A stretch of 64,000 nt of DNA from Scrofimicrobium sp049291975 (GCA_049291975.1 JBATQJ010000085.1:7780-71779), one strand, 5' to 3'. Shown: positions 10,401 through 18,793, counted from the first letter of the stretch. The notes: generated from the letters alone by a model not told the origin. A program made the numbers and translations.

Positions 10401-11104
10401 GTGAGGTCCAGATCCTTGTACTCCTCCATGTCCAGATTGATGAACTTTGGAGTGGGCGATGTCGCCGCGTACTGGAACAACGGAAGCAGCATCTCGGCCG
10501 CCTTATCGACAGCTTCCTGGTGGCCCCATTCCGAGTGGGGACCGACTACCGATGAAACTTTGAGCGAGACGTAGTCAACGTCGTCGCGTCGGAGCAGATC
10601 AAAAGTCTTACTGAGACGGGATGCGGCTTCTCTATCACCCAGAACGGCTTCACCCAACAGGTTCAGGTTGAGCCGCGAACCGTTCTCCTTCAACTTCCTA
10701 ATCGCGCCACTGAGCTTCTCCGGTCGGGCATCCAGTACCAGATCCTTAACCAGGGCCTGGAATATCTTGCGGGCCGCGATGACCACTGCCTCAGGCGCTA
10801 ATTTCGCGGTCGCACCTCCAGCCCTCGCGGGAACCCGCAACCATGCGGGAAGGAACTCCGGGGACTCCTGCATCAGGCGCGAGAGGTTTGCGGCAGCAAC
10901 CTTTACGTCCTCTGGGCGAACCACTCCGTCAACGAACTCGACGGTAAAGGGAAGTCCGCTGGGGTCGTCCAGTACATCGGCTAACAGGCGCGGCGCCTGT
11001 GCTGTTGGAAAGTGCGTTGAAAGCTCCGTCCAGCGACGAGTTGTTTCAACCGCGCGCTCGCCAGCTGTCTTGAGATCGTCTGTGTCCTTCGTAGAGGTGG
11101 CCAC
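7478..11104 (-). CDS. putA: Bifunctional proline dehydrogenase / glutamate-semialdehyde dehydrogenase
   Basis: Oxidises proline to glutamate in two steps on one 1208-residue chain. The N-terminal half is the FAD-dependent proline dehydrogenase barrel, with R-L-V-K-G-A-N and the block around A-T-D-A-N-Y. The middle is an aldehyde dehydrogenase with P-P-W-N-F-P-L, the E-T-S-G-K-N-A block and the catalytic cysteine in A-G-Q-K-C-S-A. About 200 further residues form a C-terminal extension seen in other long actinobacterial forms. There is no ribbon-helix-helix DNA-binding domain, so it is not an autoregulatory trifunctional PutA. GTG at 11104 follows GGAGAAGG; the frame is open further upstream without a ribosome site. 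The 3' end overlaps the stop of the convergent transglutaminase gene by four bases. Confidence 0.93.
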   Translation of the reverse strand: MATSTKDTDDLKTAGERAVETTRRWTELSTHFPTAQAPRLLADVLDDPSGLPFTVEFVDGVVRPEDVKVAAANLSRLMQESPEFLPAWLRVPARAGGATAKLAPEAVVIAARKIFQALVKDLVLDARPEKLSGAIRKLKENGSRLNLNLLGEAVLGDREAASRLSKTFDLLRRDDVDYVSLKVSSVVGPHSEWGHQEAVDKAAEMLLPLFQYAATSPTPKFINLDMEEYKDLDLTLDVFEKIMDREELLGLEAGIVIQAYLPDALPAMKRVQEWAAARRARGGVPIKVRLVKGANLAMETVESEIHGWPLATWESKKATDANYLRVLDWALTPERMENVQVGVAGHNLFSLAFAWELAQLRGVTDAIDFEMLVGMADGQAQAIRDEVGDVLLYVPVVHPREFDVAIAYLVRRLEENAAEQNYMSSVFEIGTDPKTFAKEEDRFEQSLRVAMNEGDKRCHPARTQNRQKETARQIEQGLRASGGGWHFANTPDTDPALAANREWAGEILARVPGSKLGVKTVEQRTVKTPAGLNRTIEAALKAQKKWAAKPARERADILHKVGVELALHRGELIEVAASELGKTVGQADVEVSEAIDFAHFYAEQSLLLERIHGAEFEPVRLTVVVPPWNFPLAIPFGGMAAALAAGSAAILKPASSAKRCGAMLAEILWKAGVPKSLAPLVIPADREVGRALIDNDMVDRVVLTGSSETAQKFLSWRPELGLIGETSGKNAMIVTPSADLDLAVKDLVNSAFSHAGQKCSAASLVILVGSARTSKRFYNQLLDAVSSLEVDWPTNPSSEMGPLSEEPGEKLSRGLTELEPGQNWAIKPRQKDGTNRLWTPGVRAGVKAGSEFHTVEYFGPVLGVIRAKTLAEAVEIQNATDYGLTAGLYSLNSEEIKFWLDRVQAGNVYVNRGITGAIVRRQPFGGWKLSSVGATEKAGGPNYLFSFGSLKAQSKPKEREETTAESASYGEKAADKRLHVRKPQLASLLEAAATVLDADEWEALERAAYNAERAATSEFDRMNDPSALGAERNVLRYIPTDSIIRAEGDWSLVDVLKVAAAAVATGEFIKDPEGGYSLVRVAPGQFDPLATASAVVELSTDKPLPWTIDDWATKYGFNPLIQDRDDFIEMLNGDEARDEVRVRALGVTRGEIQRDLGGSITVAVWDGPATAAGRVEALPFLHEQAVSITTHRFGNPTSITNGILEEAD

Positions 11105-11160
11105 TTTTCCTTCTCCCAAATATTCTTGTTCACTTGTCGTTCCAGAGCTCACAGCTACTT

Positions 11161-11180
11161 GCCACACATCGCCGTGTGGC
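11161..11180. terminator. Small hairpin between rlmB and putA
   Basis: A perfect 7-bp stem (GCCACAC/GTGTGGC) with a 6-base loop lies 11 bases after the rlmB stop and upstream of the putA start. There is no T-run, so it is at best a weak terminator or an attenuating structure. Confidence 0.25.
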
Positions 11181-11190
11181 GGGTAGTGAT

Positions 11191-12177
11191 TCAGCTCTTA
11201 ACTTGATCTCGAACCTGACTGATTTCGTAGAGTGCGATGCCCGTCGCTACCGAGGCGTTCAGAGACTCAACTGCCCCGCTCATAGGAATCGAAACAATGA
11301 CATCGCACGTCTGGCGAACTAGCCGCGAAAGCCCCGACCCTTCGGCACCGGTCACCAGGACCAGAGGCTCCGTGGCCAGTTCCAGTCCCCGAACCGAGGT
11401 GTCTGCGTTGCCGTCCAGTCCGATGATGAAGAATCCGGCTTCCTTACATTTTTCTAGCGCCCTCACCAAGTTAGTCACCTGGGATGCGGCCATTCTTGCC
11501 GCAGCTCCCGCTGACACCTTCCAGGCCGTGACTCCGATCCCGGCCGCGCGTCTCTCGGGGAGGATGAGACCATCAACCCCAAACGCTGCTCCCGAGCGGA
11601 TAACGGCGCCGAGGTTGTGGGGATCGGTTACGTGGTCGAGGGCAACCAACAGGGCCGGCTCGGTCTTCTGCACCGCGTCCACTATCAGTTCATCAAGATC
11701 GAGGTACTGATACCCCGAGACCTCAATGGCCACTCCCTGGTGAGCGGCTCCGTCACTGGCCCGATCCAGATCACGCTTCGTAACTTCAACAAACGGGGCA
11801 CCCGTGTTAGCCAGTGCCTCGTACACCTCTTGCATCTTGCCCTGCGCAGGATCGGCAGCAATGAAGATTCGTTTGATCTGGGTCCCTGCCCGTACTGCCT
11901 CTAGGACTGAGTTTCGTCCAACAATGATCTCGTTGCCCTCCGCAGCCCGAACCGGAGTCTTCGTCTGGGCCTTGACCCTCGCCGCGTCCTGCTTAGCTTG
12001 ATGGTCGCGCTCCTGCTTCTTGGTATGAGCCGGATGCCAGGTCCTGTCCTCGGCCTTAGGAGTCGGACCTTTCCCAGCGAGAGCCTTACGATGACGGCCC
12101 CCGGACCCAACCTTGGGGCCGGCACCGGACTGAGACTTCTTCGAGGTTGCGCCTCGACGTGCCTGGTTACCCTTCAT
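11191..12177 (-). CDS. rlmB: 23S rRNA (guanosine-2'-O)-methyltransferase, SpoU/TrmH family
   Basis: A SPOUT methyltransferase that 2'-O-methylates a ribosomal guanosine. The 328-residue protein begins with about 75 basic, low-complexity residues typical of actinobacterial homologues, then an RNA-binding substrate domain (G-R-N-S-V-L-E-A-V) and the knotted catalytic domain. That domain has the three SpoU motifs: D-P-H-N-L-G-A-V-I-R-S, G-A-E-G-S-G-L and P-M-S-G-A-V-E-S-L-N-A-S-V-A. The start overlaps the end of cysS by 11 bases, and a cysS-rlmB pair is a standing arrangement in actinobacteria. The exact target base is inferred from family, not shown. Confidence 0.92.
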   Translation of the reverse strand: MKGNQARRGATSKKSQSGAGPKVGSGGRHRKALAGKGPTPKAEDRTWHPAHTKKQERDHQAKQDAARVKAQTKTPVRAAEGNEIIVGRNSVLEAVRAGTQIKRIFIAADPAQGKMQEVYEALANTGAPFVEVTKRDLDRASDGAAHQGVAIEVSGYQYLDLDELIVDAVQKTEPALLVALDHVTDPHNLGAVIRSGAAFGVDGLILPERRAAGIGVTAWKVSAGAAARMAASQVTNLVRALEKCKEAGFFIIGLDGNADTSVRGLELATEPLVLVTGAEGSGLSRLVRQTCDVIVSIPMSGAVESLNASVATGIALYEISQVRDQVKS

Positions 12178-13696
12178 CAGTCCTCTTCCTAATCCCTAGT
12201 GCTTCGACCTGGGCTTGACGCAGTCCCTGATAGGCTCGCGAAACGCCGCTTAGGTAGTTGGCCCAGCCTTCGTGGCCCCATGTGGCTCCCTCGGGCTGAT
12301 CCTTGATGGCGATGCCCAGTCTTGCCAGGGCATCGCGGATATTGTCAGACTGTGCCCAGTCCTTCTGTTCTCTGGCTCGCTGACGAAGTTGAAGCACCTC
12401 GTCAATCAGGGCCGCCGCCACGCCAGCTGTTTGCTCGCCGACTGCAGATGTATCTGACGAGGTGTTTCCACCCCAGTTTGGCGAACCCGGATCAACCCCC
12501 AGAACATCCATCATTGAGCGAACGAGGAGCAGCTCTCTTCGAATTGCTTCTTCCTCACCATCAGCTAGAGCTTTGCGGCCCAGCTTCACGTGTTCGTGGA
12601 TGACCGCGAGCGCAGCCGAGACATTCAGGTCATCATTCATGGCTTGCGTGAACCCCTCGGGGAGCTCCGCCGGAGTGAGGAAAATGGACTCGGGCTCTCC
12701 AACAACCCCGGTCGCCTCGCGGGCGAACCCCGCGATCTTGTCCCAGTTTGCCTGAGCCATCTCCAATGTTCGCGGCCCCCATTCGATGGTCGAGCGATGG
12801 TGGACCGACGACAGTGCCAAACGGATGACCTGAGCGGAAGCCTGATCCAGAAGTGAGTCGAGAGCCAGGGTATTGCCAACTGACTTGGACATCTTCTCAC
12901 CCTGGGTCGTCACCCAAGCGTTGTGGACCCAGAGGTTTGCAAAGTCCCAACCGGCACCGTGCGACTGAGCCTGCTCATTTTCGTGGTGGGGGAAGCGAAG
13001 ATCGATACCACCCCCATGAATGTCGAAGGCTTCGCCCAGATAACGCTTGGACATCGCCGAGCATTCAAGGTGCCAGGCTGGCCGCCCGATTCCCCAAGGC
13101 GACGGCCATGAGGCGGTTTCAGGCTCACTGTCCTTACGAGCCTTCCACAGTGCGAAGTCATGGGGGCTGCGCTTACCGGGGGTTGATTCCTCGTCATCAT
13201 TCAGAAGGTCAGCGGGATTCTGGTGGGTGAGCGAACCGTAGTCAGGTTGAGAGGAGACGTCGAAGTAGACGCTGCCCGCCCCATCCTCGTACGCGTGGCC
13301 CCGTTCGATAAGTCGCTGGACCAGTTCAATCTGGTCGGTAATATGCCCGGTGGCGCGCGGCTCAATGGTTGGAGGAATCATGCCGAGGGTCGCGTAGGCG
13401 CTCTGGAACTCGCGCTCGTACCTCTGCGCGATCGCCCACCAGGGTTCGCCGCTGTCTGCGGCCTTGTTCAAGATCTTGTCGTCGATGTCGGTGACGTTGC
13501 GAACGTAGGTGACATCCAGGCCACTGCGCAACAACCAACGAACCAGGATGTCGAAACTGGCGGCGGCGCGGAGGTGGCCAATATGAGGACTGCTCTGCAC
13601 CGTGGGACCACAGAGATAGATGGACGCCTTGCCTTCTTGCAGTGGTTCAAACGGAACCAGTGCAGCTGACTTGGTGTCATAGAGGCGTAGATCCAT
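12167..13696 (-). CDS. cysS: Cysteinyl-tRNA synthetase
   Basis: Charges tRNA-Cys. The 509-residue class I synthetase has the HIGH motif as H-I-G-H inside S-P-H-I-G-H-L-R (about residue 38), the K-M-S-K-S loop in G-E-K-M-S-K-S-V-G-N (about residue 277) and the zinc ligand Cys in Y-L-C-G-P-T. The ATG at 13696 opens the usual M-D-L-R-L-Y-D-T N terminus; only a poor GGAG lies close upstream, and the frame remains open for another 40 codons without family similarity. It runs into rlmB (11-base overlap). The divergent ispF gene lies on the other side of a palindromic repeat. Confidence 0.95.
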   Translation of the reverse strand: MDLRLYDTKSAALVPFEPLQEGKASIYLCGPTVQSSPHIGHLRAAASFDILVRWLLRSGLDVTYVRNVTDIDDKILNKAADSGEPWWAIAQRYEREFQSAYATLGMIPPTIEPRATGHITDQIELVQRLIERGHAYEDGAGSVYFDVSSQPDYGSLTHQNPADLLNDDEESTPGKRSPHDFALWKARKDSEPETASWPSPWGIGRPAWHLECSAMSKRYLGEAFDIHGGGIDLRFPHHENEQAQSHGAGWDFANLWVHNAWVTTQGEKMSKSVGNTLALDSLLDQASAQVIRLALSSVHHRSTIEWGPRTLEMAQANWDKIAGFAREATGVVGEPESIFLTPAELPEGFTQAMNDDLNVSAALAVIHEHVKLGRKALADGEEEAIRRELLLVRSMMDVLGVDPGSPNWGGNTSSDTSAVGEQTAGVAAALIDEVLQLRQRAREQKDWAQSDNIRDALARLGIAIKDQPEGATWGHEGWANYLSGVSRAYQGLRQAQVEALGIRKRTDEG

Positions 13697-13905
13697 GGCT
13701 CCATGGTACTTGGCGAGGAGAGCGAACTTCACCCGGGAAGCCCGATCCGTCGTCTGCGTGGCAATATGTTTCTCATCCGCGCACTCTCGACATTCTCCCG
13801 CCAAAACCCCTTCCATTCGCCAACCACATCGGGAGACGGCACGGTTTGGGCGGTGGGGAGTCCCCTATCTGATTGGAGAACTGGAGAGTGGGGGTTGGCG
13901 GCGAA

Positions 13906-13949
13906 AATCAGAGGCCTCGGCGAGCAAATCGTCGCCGAGGCCTCTGATT
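13906..13949. repeat. Perfect 18-bp palindrome with 8-base loop (dispersed repeat copy 1)
   Basis: Arms 13906-13923 (AATCAGAGGCCTCGGCGA) and 13932-13949 are exact reverse complements around the loop GCAAATCG. It lies between the divergent cysS and ispF starts. A degenerate copy sharing AAAATC, AAGCAAATCGTCG and GAGGCCTCT is found at 54861-54908. No T-run follows on the plus strand; a TTTT is present on the minus strand. Confidence 0.7.
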
Positions 13950-13975
13950 CCTGCCATGCCCCTATGATTCAGAGC

Positions 13976-14467
13976 ATGGGACAGCAGATTCGGGTCGGTC
14001 AGGGTGTTGATGTGCACGCGTTCGAAGCAGAGGGCACGGACTCCGAACGTACACTTCACATCGCATGCCTTGAATGGCCGGGGGAACGTGCACTTGAGGG
14101 GCACTCGGACGCCGACGTGGTTGCTCACGCAATCTGTGATGCCCTGCTGACCGCTTCGGGGATCGGTGATTTGGGAGGCGTGTTCGGCACCTCGGACCCG
14201 AGATGGGCCGGAGCGAGTGGAGAGTCGATGCTCCGCGAGACCAAGCGCCTCCTCGATGCAAACGAATGGTTGATCGAGAACGTTGTGGTTCAGGTGATTG
14301 GCGAACGCCCTCGGATCGCTCCTCGTCGGGAAGAGGCCGCGGCAGCACTTTCTGAAGCGCTCGGCGGTGCGGAAGTAACGCTGGCGGCGACTACGACGGA
14401 CAAACTGGGATTTCTCGGACGAGAAGAGGGCCTCGCCGCCCTGGCAACAGCACTACTGACCCGCTGA
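13976..14467 (+). CDS. ispF: 2-C-methyl-D-erythritol 2,4-cyclodiphosphate synthase
   Basis: Makes MEcPP in the non-mevalonate isoprenoid pathway. The 163-residue product has the metal-site motif D-V-H-A-F (residues 10-14), G-H-S-D-A-D-V-V-A-H-A near residue 40, and the C-terminal T-T-T-D-K-L-G-F-L-G-R motif. Size is normal for IspF. Starts at 13976 or four codons earlier (13964) are both possible; neither has a strong ribosome site, and the longer open frame upstream runs through a palindromic repeat and is not protein-like. IspD, the enzyme two steps earlier, lies 1.5 kb away on the opposite strand with an MFS gene between. Confidence 0.93.
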   Translation: MGQQIRVGQGVDVHAFEAEGTDSERTLHIACLEWPGERALEGHSDADVVAHAICDALLTASGIGDLGGVFGTSDPRWAGASGESMLRETKRLLDANEWLIENVVVQVIGERPRIAPRREEAAAALSEALGGAEVTLAATTTDKLGFLGREEGLAALATALLTR

Positions 14468-14485
14468 ACGAGCAAACGCCGACTT

Positions 14486-15883
14486 CTATGCTGCTGGGTG
14501 GTCGTGGAGCCTTATCTGCTCGTTCTGCGACTTCACCGGGATCATCAGGAGTAAGCCGAGGACGAGGATGAGGATGATTCCCAGAATCCCCCAGTACGTC
14601 GGCTCCCCTCCCACAATTGCCGTGCCCAGGGTAATGGCCAGACCGTACATCAGCGGCGAGAGGAAACTGACCGCACGCCCGGTGGTGGCGTAGAGACCGA
14701 AGACCTCGCCCTCTCGACCCTCAGGCGCGAGGTTTGCCAAGAAGGTCCTGGACGCTGACTGAACCGGACCGACGAACACTGTCAGACCCAAGCCGAAGAT
14801 CCAGAAAATCTTTGGGCCGTACTGCTGGAAGAAGAACACTCCGAGGCCCAGGAAAACCATCAGCACTAGCGAAATCATGATGATGGTACGCGAACCCCAC
14901 TTGTCATCAAGCGGGCCGAATGCGATAGTCGCCAGCCCCGCAACGACGTTTGCCGCGATCGCAAAAATGATGACCTCACCGGGACTGAACCCAAAGACCG
15001 AAGCAGCGATCACGCCACCAAAAGTGAAGACTCCGGCGAGTCCGTCACGGAAGATGGCAGAGGCAACCAGGAACTTCAGGGTGTTGCGCGACTCGTTCCA
15101 GAGCAGCTTGATTGTGGCGAAGAGGTGCTTGTAAGAATCGAGCAGGGTCTCGCGCGCTCTCGCCTCCTTGAGCACCTTCTTCTTAGGAGGGTTCAGAATT
15201 ACCGGAAGTGCGAAGATCCCAAACCAAAGGGCCGCAATCACCATTGAGACACGAACATCCATTCCGTTCTCACCGGTTATGCCGAACAGTCCAACTTCGG
15301 GGTTAATGAAGCCGAAGTAGAGGATCAGTAGCAGGACAATGCCGCCGAGATAACCCGCGCCCCAGCCGATGCCCGAGATCTTTCCCCGGTTCTCAGAATT
15401 CGAGATGTCATTCAACATCGCGTTGTAGTTGACCGAAGCGAACTCGAAGAAGATGTTGCCGATGCCCAGCAATCCGATGCCCAGCCAAAGGGCTCCAATC
15501 GGTCCCAGCGGAGACTGCGGATACACGAAGAACATCAGTCCAAGGCAGATGAAGACTAGGAGGGAAAACCAGGCCAGAACCCGGGCACCTTTCCCGCTAC
15601 GGTCGGCCCGCTGCCCAGTGATAGGAGCGAGCAACGCGATGACCACGCCCGCAGCGGCCAGACCCCAAGACAGGTACTGGTTTGCCTGATAGCTACTGGT
15701 GAAGTTTCCATCTCCAGTCAAGAAGATTGTGAAAACAAACGTCGTCGCCACGGCGTTAAACGCTGCCGAGCCCCAGTCCCACAGAGCCCAACTGGCTATC
15801 TTCGATTGGGCTACAGGCTGGTCGGAGCCAGCTCCCAGTAGGCCGGAACCACCAGGCACCAGTGCGCTCTCTTCGACTGACAT
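14486..15883 (-). CDS. MFS transporter, Atg22/UMF1-like family
   Basis: A 465-residue integral membrane protein with about 12 hydrophobic helices. The N-terminal A-L-W-D-W-G-S-A-A-F-N sequence (residues 33-43) is the hallmark of the bacterial Atg22-like group of the major facilitator superfamily, whose distant yeast relative exports amino acids from the vacuole. Basic loops occur after helices as expected. The substrate in bacteria is not established. It ends close to the convergent ispF stop (19 bases apart) and lies downstream of ispD, so it may be read with carD-ispD. Confidence 0.85.
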   Translation of the reverse strand: MSVEESALVPGGSGLLGAGSDQPVAQSKIASWALWDWGSAAFNAVATTFVFTIFLTGDGNFTSSYQANQYLSWGLAAAGVVIALLAPITGQRADRSGKGARVLAWFSLLVFICLGLMFFVYPQSPLGPIGALWLGIGLLGIGNIFFEFASVNYNAMLNDISNSENRGKISGIGWGAGYLGGIVLLLILYFGFINPEVGLFGITGENGMDVRVSMVIAALWFGIFALPVILNPPKKKVLKEARARETLLDSYKHLFATIKLLWNESRNTLKFLVASAIFRDGLAGVFTFGGVIAASVFGFSPGEVIIFAIAANVVAGLATIAFGPLDDKWGSRTIIMISLVLMVFLGLGVFFFQQYGPKIFWIFGLGLTVFVGPVQSASRTFLANLAPEGREGEVFGLYATTGRAVSFLSPLMYGLAITLGTAIVGGEPTYWGILGIILILVLGLLLMIPVKSQNEQIRLHDHPAA

Positions 15884-15961
15884 GTGTCCTCCGTGTTGAT
15901 GGGTTTGTTCAGCGTCGAACTATTCGAAGCTACCAGAATGAGCGCGATGAGCCATTTTTGT

Positions 15962-16849
15962 TCACGTATGGTTCAACTTCAGCAATCTTTCTAACCTGAC
16001 GAAGTCCTCAGCAACCGTGACCTTGAATGCTCTTGAGTCACCCGGGACCGTTTCTACCGGAACACCGCGCGATTCCAGCAAACCTGCGTCATCTGTTGCA
16101 GCGTCAGCCTCGGAGGCGCCCCGAGAAGCTTCGACCACATGAGCCTGATAAAGCGGTTCCCACTTGAACCCCTGTGGCGTTTGCACCGTGCAGAGAGTTG
16201 CTCGATCCGGAGTGCTCTGAACAATGCCGGTGGCAGGGTCGACCACCTTTATCGTGTCGACAACCGGCAGAACCGGGATAACTGCTGAAGCGCCAGACTC
16301 GATGGCCTTGATGATTGAGTCAAATAGTTCTGTGGGCGCCAAACACCGGGCTGCATCATGCACCAGAATCGGGAGGTCAACGGCGGGACCGCAGGAGCCC
16401 CGCGACTGATCGGCTCCCTCAACTAGTTCAGCGTTCACATGCTCCGATTTGCCCGGCTCGGGAAAACCGGCGCCGTCCGCAACGTCCCCCGATGGCTCCG
16501 CACCTATTGGCTGCCGCGGGTTTACCTGCTGGGCGTTGCGTCCTGCCGCGCCGAAATACAGGTCGATTGCCTTTAGCGCCTCATACACCGAACTCTGACG
16601 GCTCGTCCCACCGTGAACAACCAGCCACGGAATCGCAGCGTCAAGAACCTGCGAAACCACCGTTTCAAATTCCTTCTCATAGCCGGGGGTACAGGTGACG
16701 ACCACTCCTCCGACCCGGGGGCTCGCGACGATTTGTTCAAGTGCCAAATCAAGAATGGTCTTACCTGCAACCGGAGCCAGGGCCTTCGGTACGTCAGCGC
16801 CGAGGCGCGAACCGCTTCCGGCCGCAGTCAGCACCACCCAGGCTTTCAC
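15962..16849 (-). CDS. ispD: 2-C-methyl-D-erythritol 4-phosphate cytidylyltransferase with an internal insertion
   Basis: Transfers CMP to MEP in isoprenoid synthesis. The N terminus has the nucleotidyltransferase glycine-rich loop (A-A-G-S-G-S-R-L-G) and the lysine in P-K-A-L; later come V-H-D-A-A-R and the C-terminal D-D-A-G-L-L-E. At 295 residues it is about 60 longer than usual. The excess is a low-complexity stretch of roughly residues 95-150, rich in Gly, Glu, Pro and Asp, inserted before V-H-D-A-A-R. The GTG start lies 25 bases after the carD stop, and carD-ispD adjacency is widely conserved in actinobacteria. Confidence 0.92.
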   Translation of the reverse strand: MKAWVVLTAAGSGSRLGADVPKALAPVAGKTILDLALEQIVASPRVGGVVVTCTPGYEKEFETVVSQVLDAAIPWLVVHGGTSRQSSVYEALKAIDLYFGAAGRNAQQVNPRQPIGAEPSGDVADGAGFPEPGKSEHVNAELVEGADQSRGSCGPAVDLPILVHDAARCLAPTELFDSIIKAIESGASAVIPVLPVVDTIKVVDPATGIVQSTPDRATLCTVQTPQGFKWEPLYQAHVVEASRGASEADAATDDAGLLESRGVPVETVPGDSRAFKVTVAEDFVRLERLLKLNHT

Positions 16850-16874
16850 GGTTGTCGCTTCAAGCGAAGACTCG

Positions 16875-17399
16875 TTAGTCCTCGCTATCCTCTTCTGACT
16901 CGCTCACCATTTCGATGCCCTTATCGAGCACGCCGTTGAGGAAGTCCGTAGCCGCATCCTCATCCTCATCTCGCGCCAGCGCGATTTCCGAGGTCAGAAT
17001 TTGCCGAGCCTTCGACAGCATTCGCTTCTCACCGGTCGACAGACCCTTGTCGGCGTCACGCCGGTAGAGGTCACGCACGACCTCCGACACGCGAACGATG
17101 TCGCCCGAAGCAATCTTCTCCTGGTTCGCTTTGAAACGTCGCGACCAGTTCGGTGGCTCTTCAACGTCCACTTCCTGCAGGACGCTCAGCACCTTCTCAA
17201 CACCCTTTTCATCTACAACGTCACGCACACCGACCAGATCGACGTTCTCGGCCGGAACCTGGATGGTCAGATCCCCGTCATCGACGCGAAGAACCAGGTA
17301 CGTCTTGTCCTCGCCCTTGAATTCACGAGTGATAATTTCTTCGATTAGGGCTGCACCGTGGTGAGGATAGACAACTGTCTCCCCAACTTTGAAGGTCAT
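16875..17399 (-). CDS. carD: CarD-family RNA polymerase-binding regulator
   Basis: Binds the RNA polymerase beta subunit and stabilises open promoter complexes, notably at rRNA promoters. The 174-residue protein starts with the Tudor-like RNAP interaction domain (V-G-E-T-V-V-Y-P-H-H-G, residues 6-16) and continues with the basic helical DNA-binding domain containing W-S-R-R-F-K-A-N (about residues 92-99), where the tryptophan contacts the upstream edge of the bubble. The acidic C terminus is slightly longer than in mycobacteria. It is the first gene before ispD. Confidence 0.94.
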   Translation of the reverse strand: MTFKVGETVVYPHHGAALIEEIITREFKGEDKTYLVLRVDDGDLTIQVPAENVDLVGVRDVVDEKGVEKVLSVLQEVDVEEPPNWSRRFKANQEKIASGDIVRVSEVVRDLYRRDADKGLSTGEKRMLSKARQILTSEIALARDEDEDAATDFLNGVLDKGIEMVSESEEDSED

Positions 17400-17445
17400 G
17401 CTTTAGGGCTCCCGCTCTTAGGCCAGGCGATAATTTTCCTCACAT

Positions 17446-17451
17446 ATTCTA
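17446..17451 (-). promoter_or_regulatory. Possible extended -10 element of carD
   Basis: On the minus strand TGGTAGAAT lies 47 bases upstream of the carD start, an extended -10 form. No convincing -35 hexamer is seen at the expected distance. Confidence 0.3.
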
Positions 17452-17966
17452 CCAACTAAGGAACTCCCTGCGTTCAGCCTTCCGCATAGCCAACAACGAT
17501 TCCCCCCAGTGGGCGGCATAACGGACGGTTTTTCCGCCCTTGCCCCCAGGCAGCAAACTTCCCCTATCCGAGGCGGCCAAACCGCGTCCCGTGTGGATTC
17601 GGTGGGTGCCACCTGTCACTGACTCTGTTCCTTGCGTCTTGGATGCCTTTGGTTGCGATAGCCGCCTTTAGTCAGCACTGAAAACCCTCGAACGAGGGAA
17701 AAACAGGTGCTTCTCACTGACCAAAGACCTCCAACGCAACCAATGCGCGCCATGACGTCCCGCATGACGTTCGCGCGAGGAAACCCACTGACTTGGATAG
17801 CTTTGCTGGTTCGAAAGAGACAAGCCGGTCCCGCTCTCTTCTTCGAGTGGGACCGGCTCTTGTGTTGCGACAATGCCTTGCGCTTACGCGCCGCAAACGT
17901 GCGTTACAACTCTGCACTAGGACAATGCGCTATGACTGCGCGTTGCGACGGTTCTTGTACGAGGGA
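17452..17966. other. Long intergenic region between gpmA and carD
   Basis: About 500 bases without a credible gene. It holds a GC-rich hairpin 110 bases after gpmA (listed separately), a small CCCTC/GAGGG hairpin near 17684-17697 followed on the minus strand by TTTT, and a stretch of alternating GC-rich and pyrimidine-rich sequence. I checked for tRNA cloverleafs and found none. A small RNA is possible but nothing identifies one. Confidence 0.5.
17823..17858 (-). terminator. Probable gpmA terminator
   Basis: A 14-bp stem with one G-T pair (AGCCGGTCCCGCTC against GAGTGGGACCGGCT) and an 8-base loop, followed on the minus strand by TTGTCTCTTTC. It lies about 110 bases after the gpmA stop. Confidence 0.6.
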
Positions 17967-18704
17967 CTACTTGCCCTGGTTTGCCACCGCGTCAATCTTT
18001 GCCTGTGCGTCGGGGTCCAGGTAACGGCCACCCTTCTTCACCGGCTTGAGGGTTTCCTCATCCAGTTCGTAAACCAGCGGAATGCCCGTGGGAATGTTCA
18101 ATCCCGCAATGTCCTCATCTGAGATGTCATCAAGGTGCTTCACGATCGCGCGCAGTGAGTTGCCGTGAGCCGCAACCATTACGGTCTTCCCGGTCTGCAG
18201 TGCCGGAACGATGCTGGACTCCCAGTACGGAAGCATGCGTTCTAGGACATCTTTCAGGCACTCGGTCTGAGGAATCGGATCACCTGCGTAACGAGGATCA
18301 CCGTCCTGGCTGAACTCGGAACCCGGCTCGATCGGAGGTGGCGGGGTGTCGTAGGAACGACGCCACTCCATGAACTGCTCCTCGCCGTACTTGTCACGAG
18401 TCGCCTTCTTGTCCAGGCCCTGCAACGCACCGTAGTGACGCTCGTTTAGTCGCCAGTTTCGCTCCACCGGAATCCAATGGCGATCAGCTGAGTCAAGTGC
18501 CAGGTTCGCAGTGGTGATCGCACGGCGTAGCATGGAGGTAAACAGGAGGTCGGGAAGAACTCCCTCTTCCTTCAATAGCTCTCCGCCGTGCTTGGCCTCT
18601 TCGACGCCCTTTTCAGAAAGTGGGACGTCAACCCAACCGGTGAACAGGTTCTTCGCGTTCCACTCGCTCTCGCCGTGGCGTAGTAATACCAGGGTGTAGG
18701 TCAT
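17967..18704 (-). CDS. gpmA: 2,3-bisphosphoglycerate-dependent phosphoglycerate mutase
   Basis: Interconverts 3- and 2-phosphoglycerate in glycolysis. The 245-residue protein has the catalytic R-H-G-E motif (L-L-R-H-G-E-S-E-W-N, residues 7-16) with the phosphohistidine, the F-T-G-W-D/V block, the acid residue region E-R-H-Y-G and the second histidine in A-H-G-N-S-L-R. Length matches the dPGM family. The ATG has GAAGGATGGC upstream. It is preceded by a separately transcribed YdcF-like gene and followed by a hairpin terminator. Confidence 0.96.
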   Translation of the reverse strand: MTYTLVLLRHGESEWNAKNLFTGWVDVPLSEKGVEEAKHGGELLKEEGVLPDLLFTSMLRRAITTANLALDSADRHWIPVERNWRLNERHYGALQGLDKKATRDKYGEEQFMEWRRSYDTPPPPIEPGSEFSQDGDPRYAGDPIPQTECLKDVLERMLPYWESSIVPALQTGKTVMVAAHGNSLRAIVKHLDDISDEDIAGLNIPTGIPLVYELDEETLKPVKKGGRYLDPDAQAKIDAVANQGK

Positions 18705-18793
18705 TTGCCATCCTTCGTCATTGGGGTCTTCGCAGTTGAAGTCTTAACAGATATGTTGCCCCGACTAGTGCTACGGGCACAACTCAAACTCAA

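Noticed and set aside
13703..13975. 90-codon N-terminal extension of ispF
   Set aside because: It passes through the palindromic repeat and begins inside the cysS leader; IspF proteins start close to the D-V-H motif.
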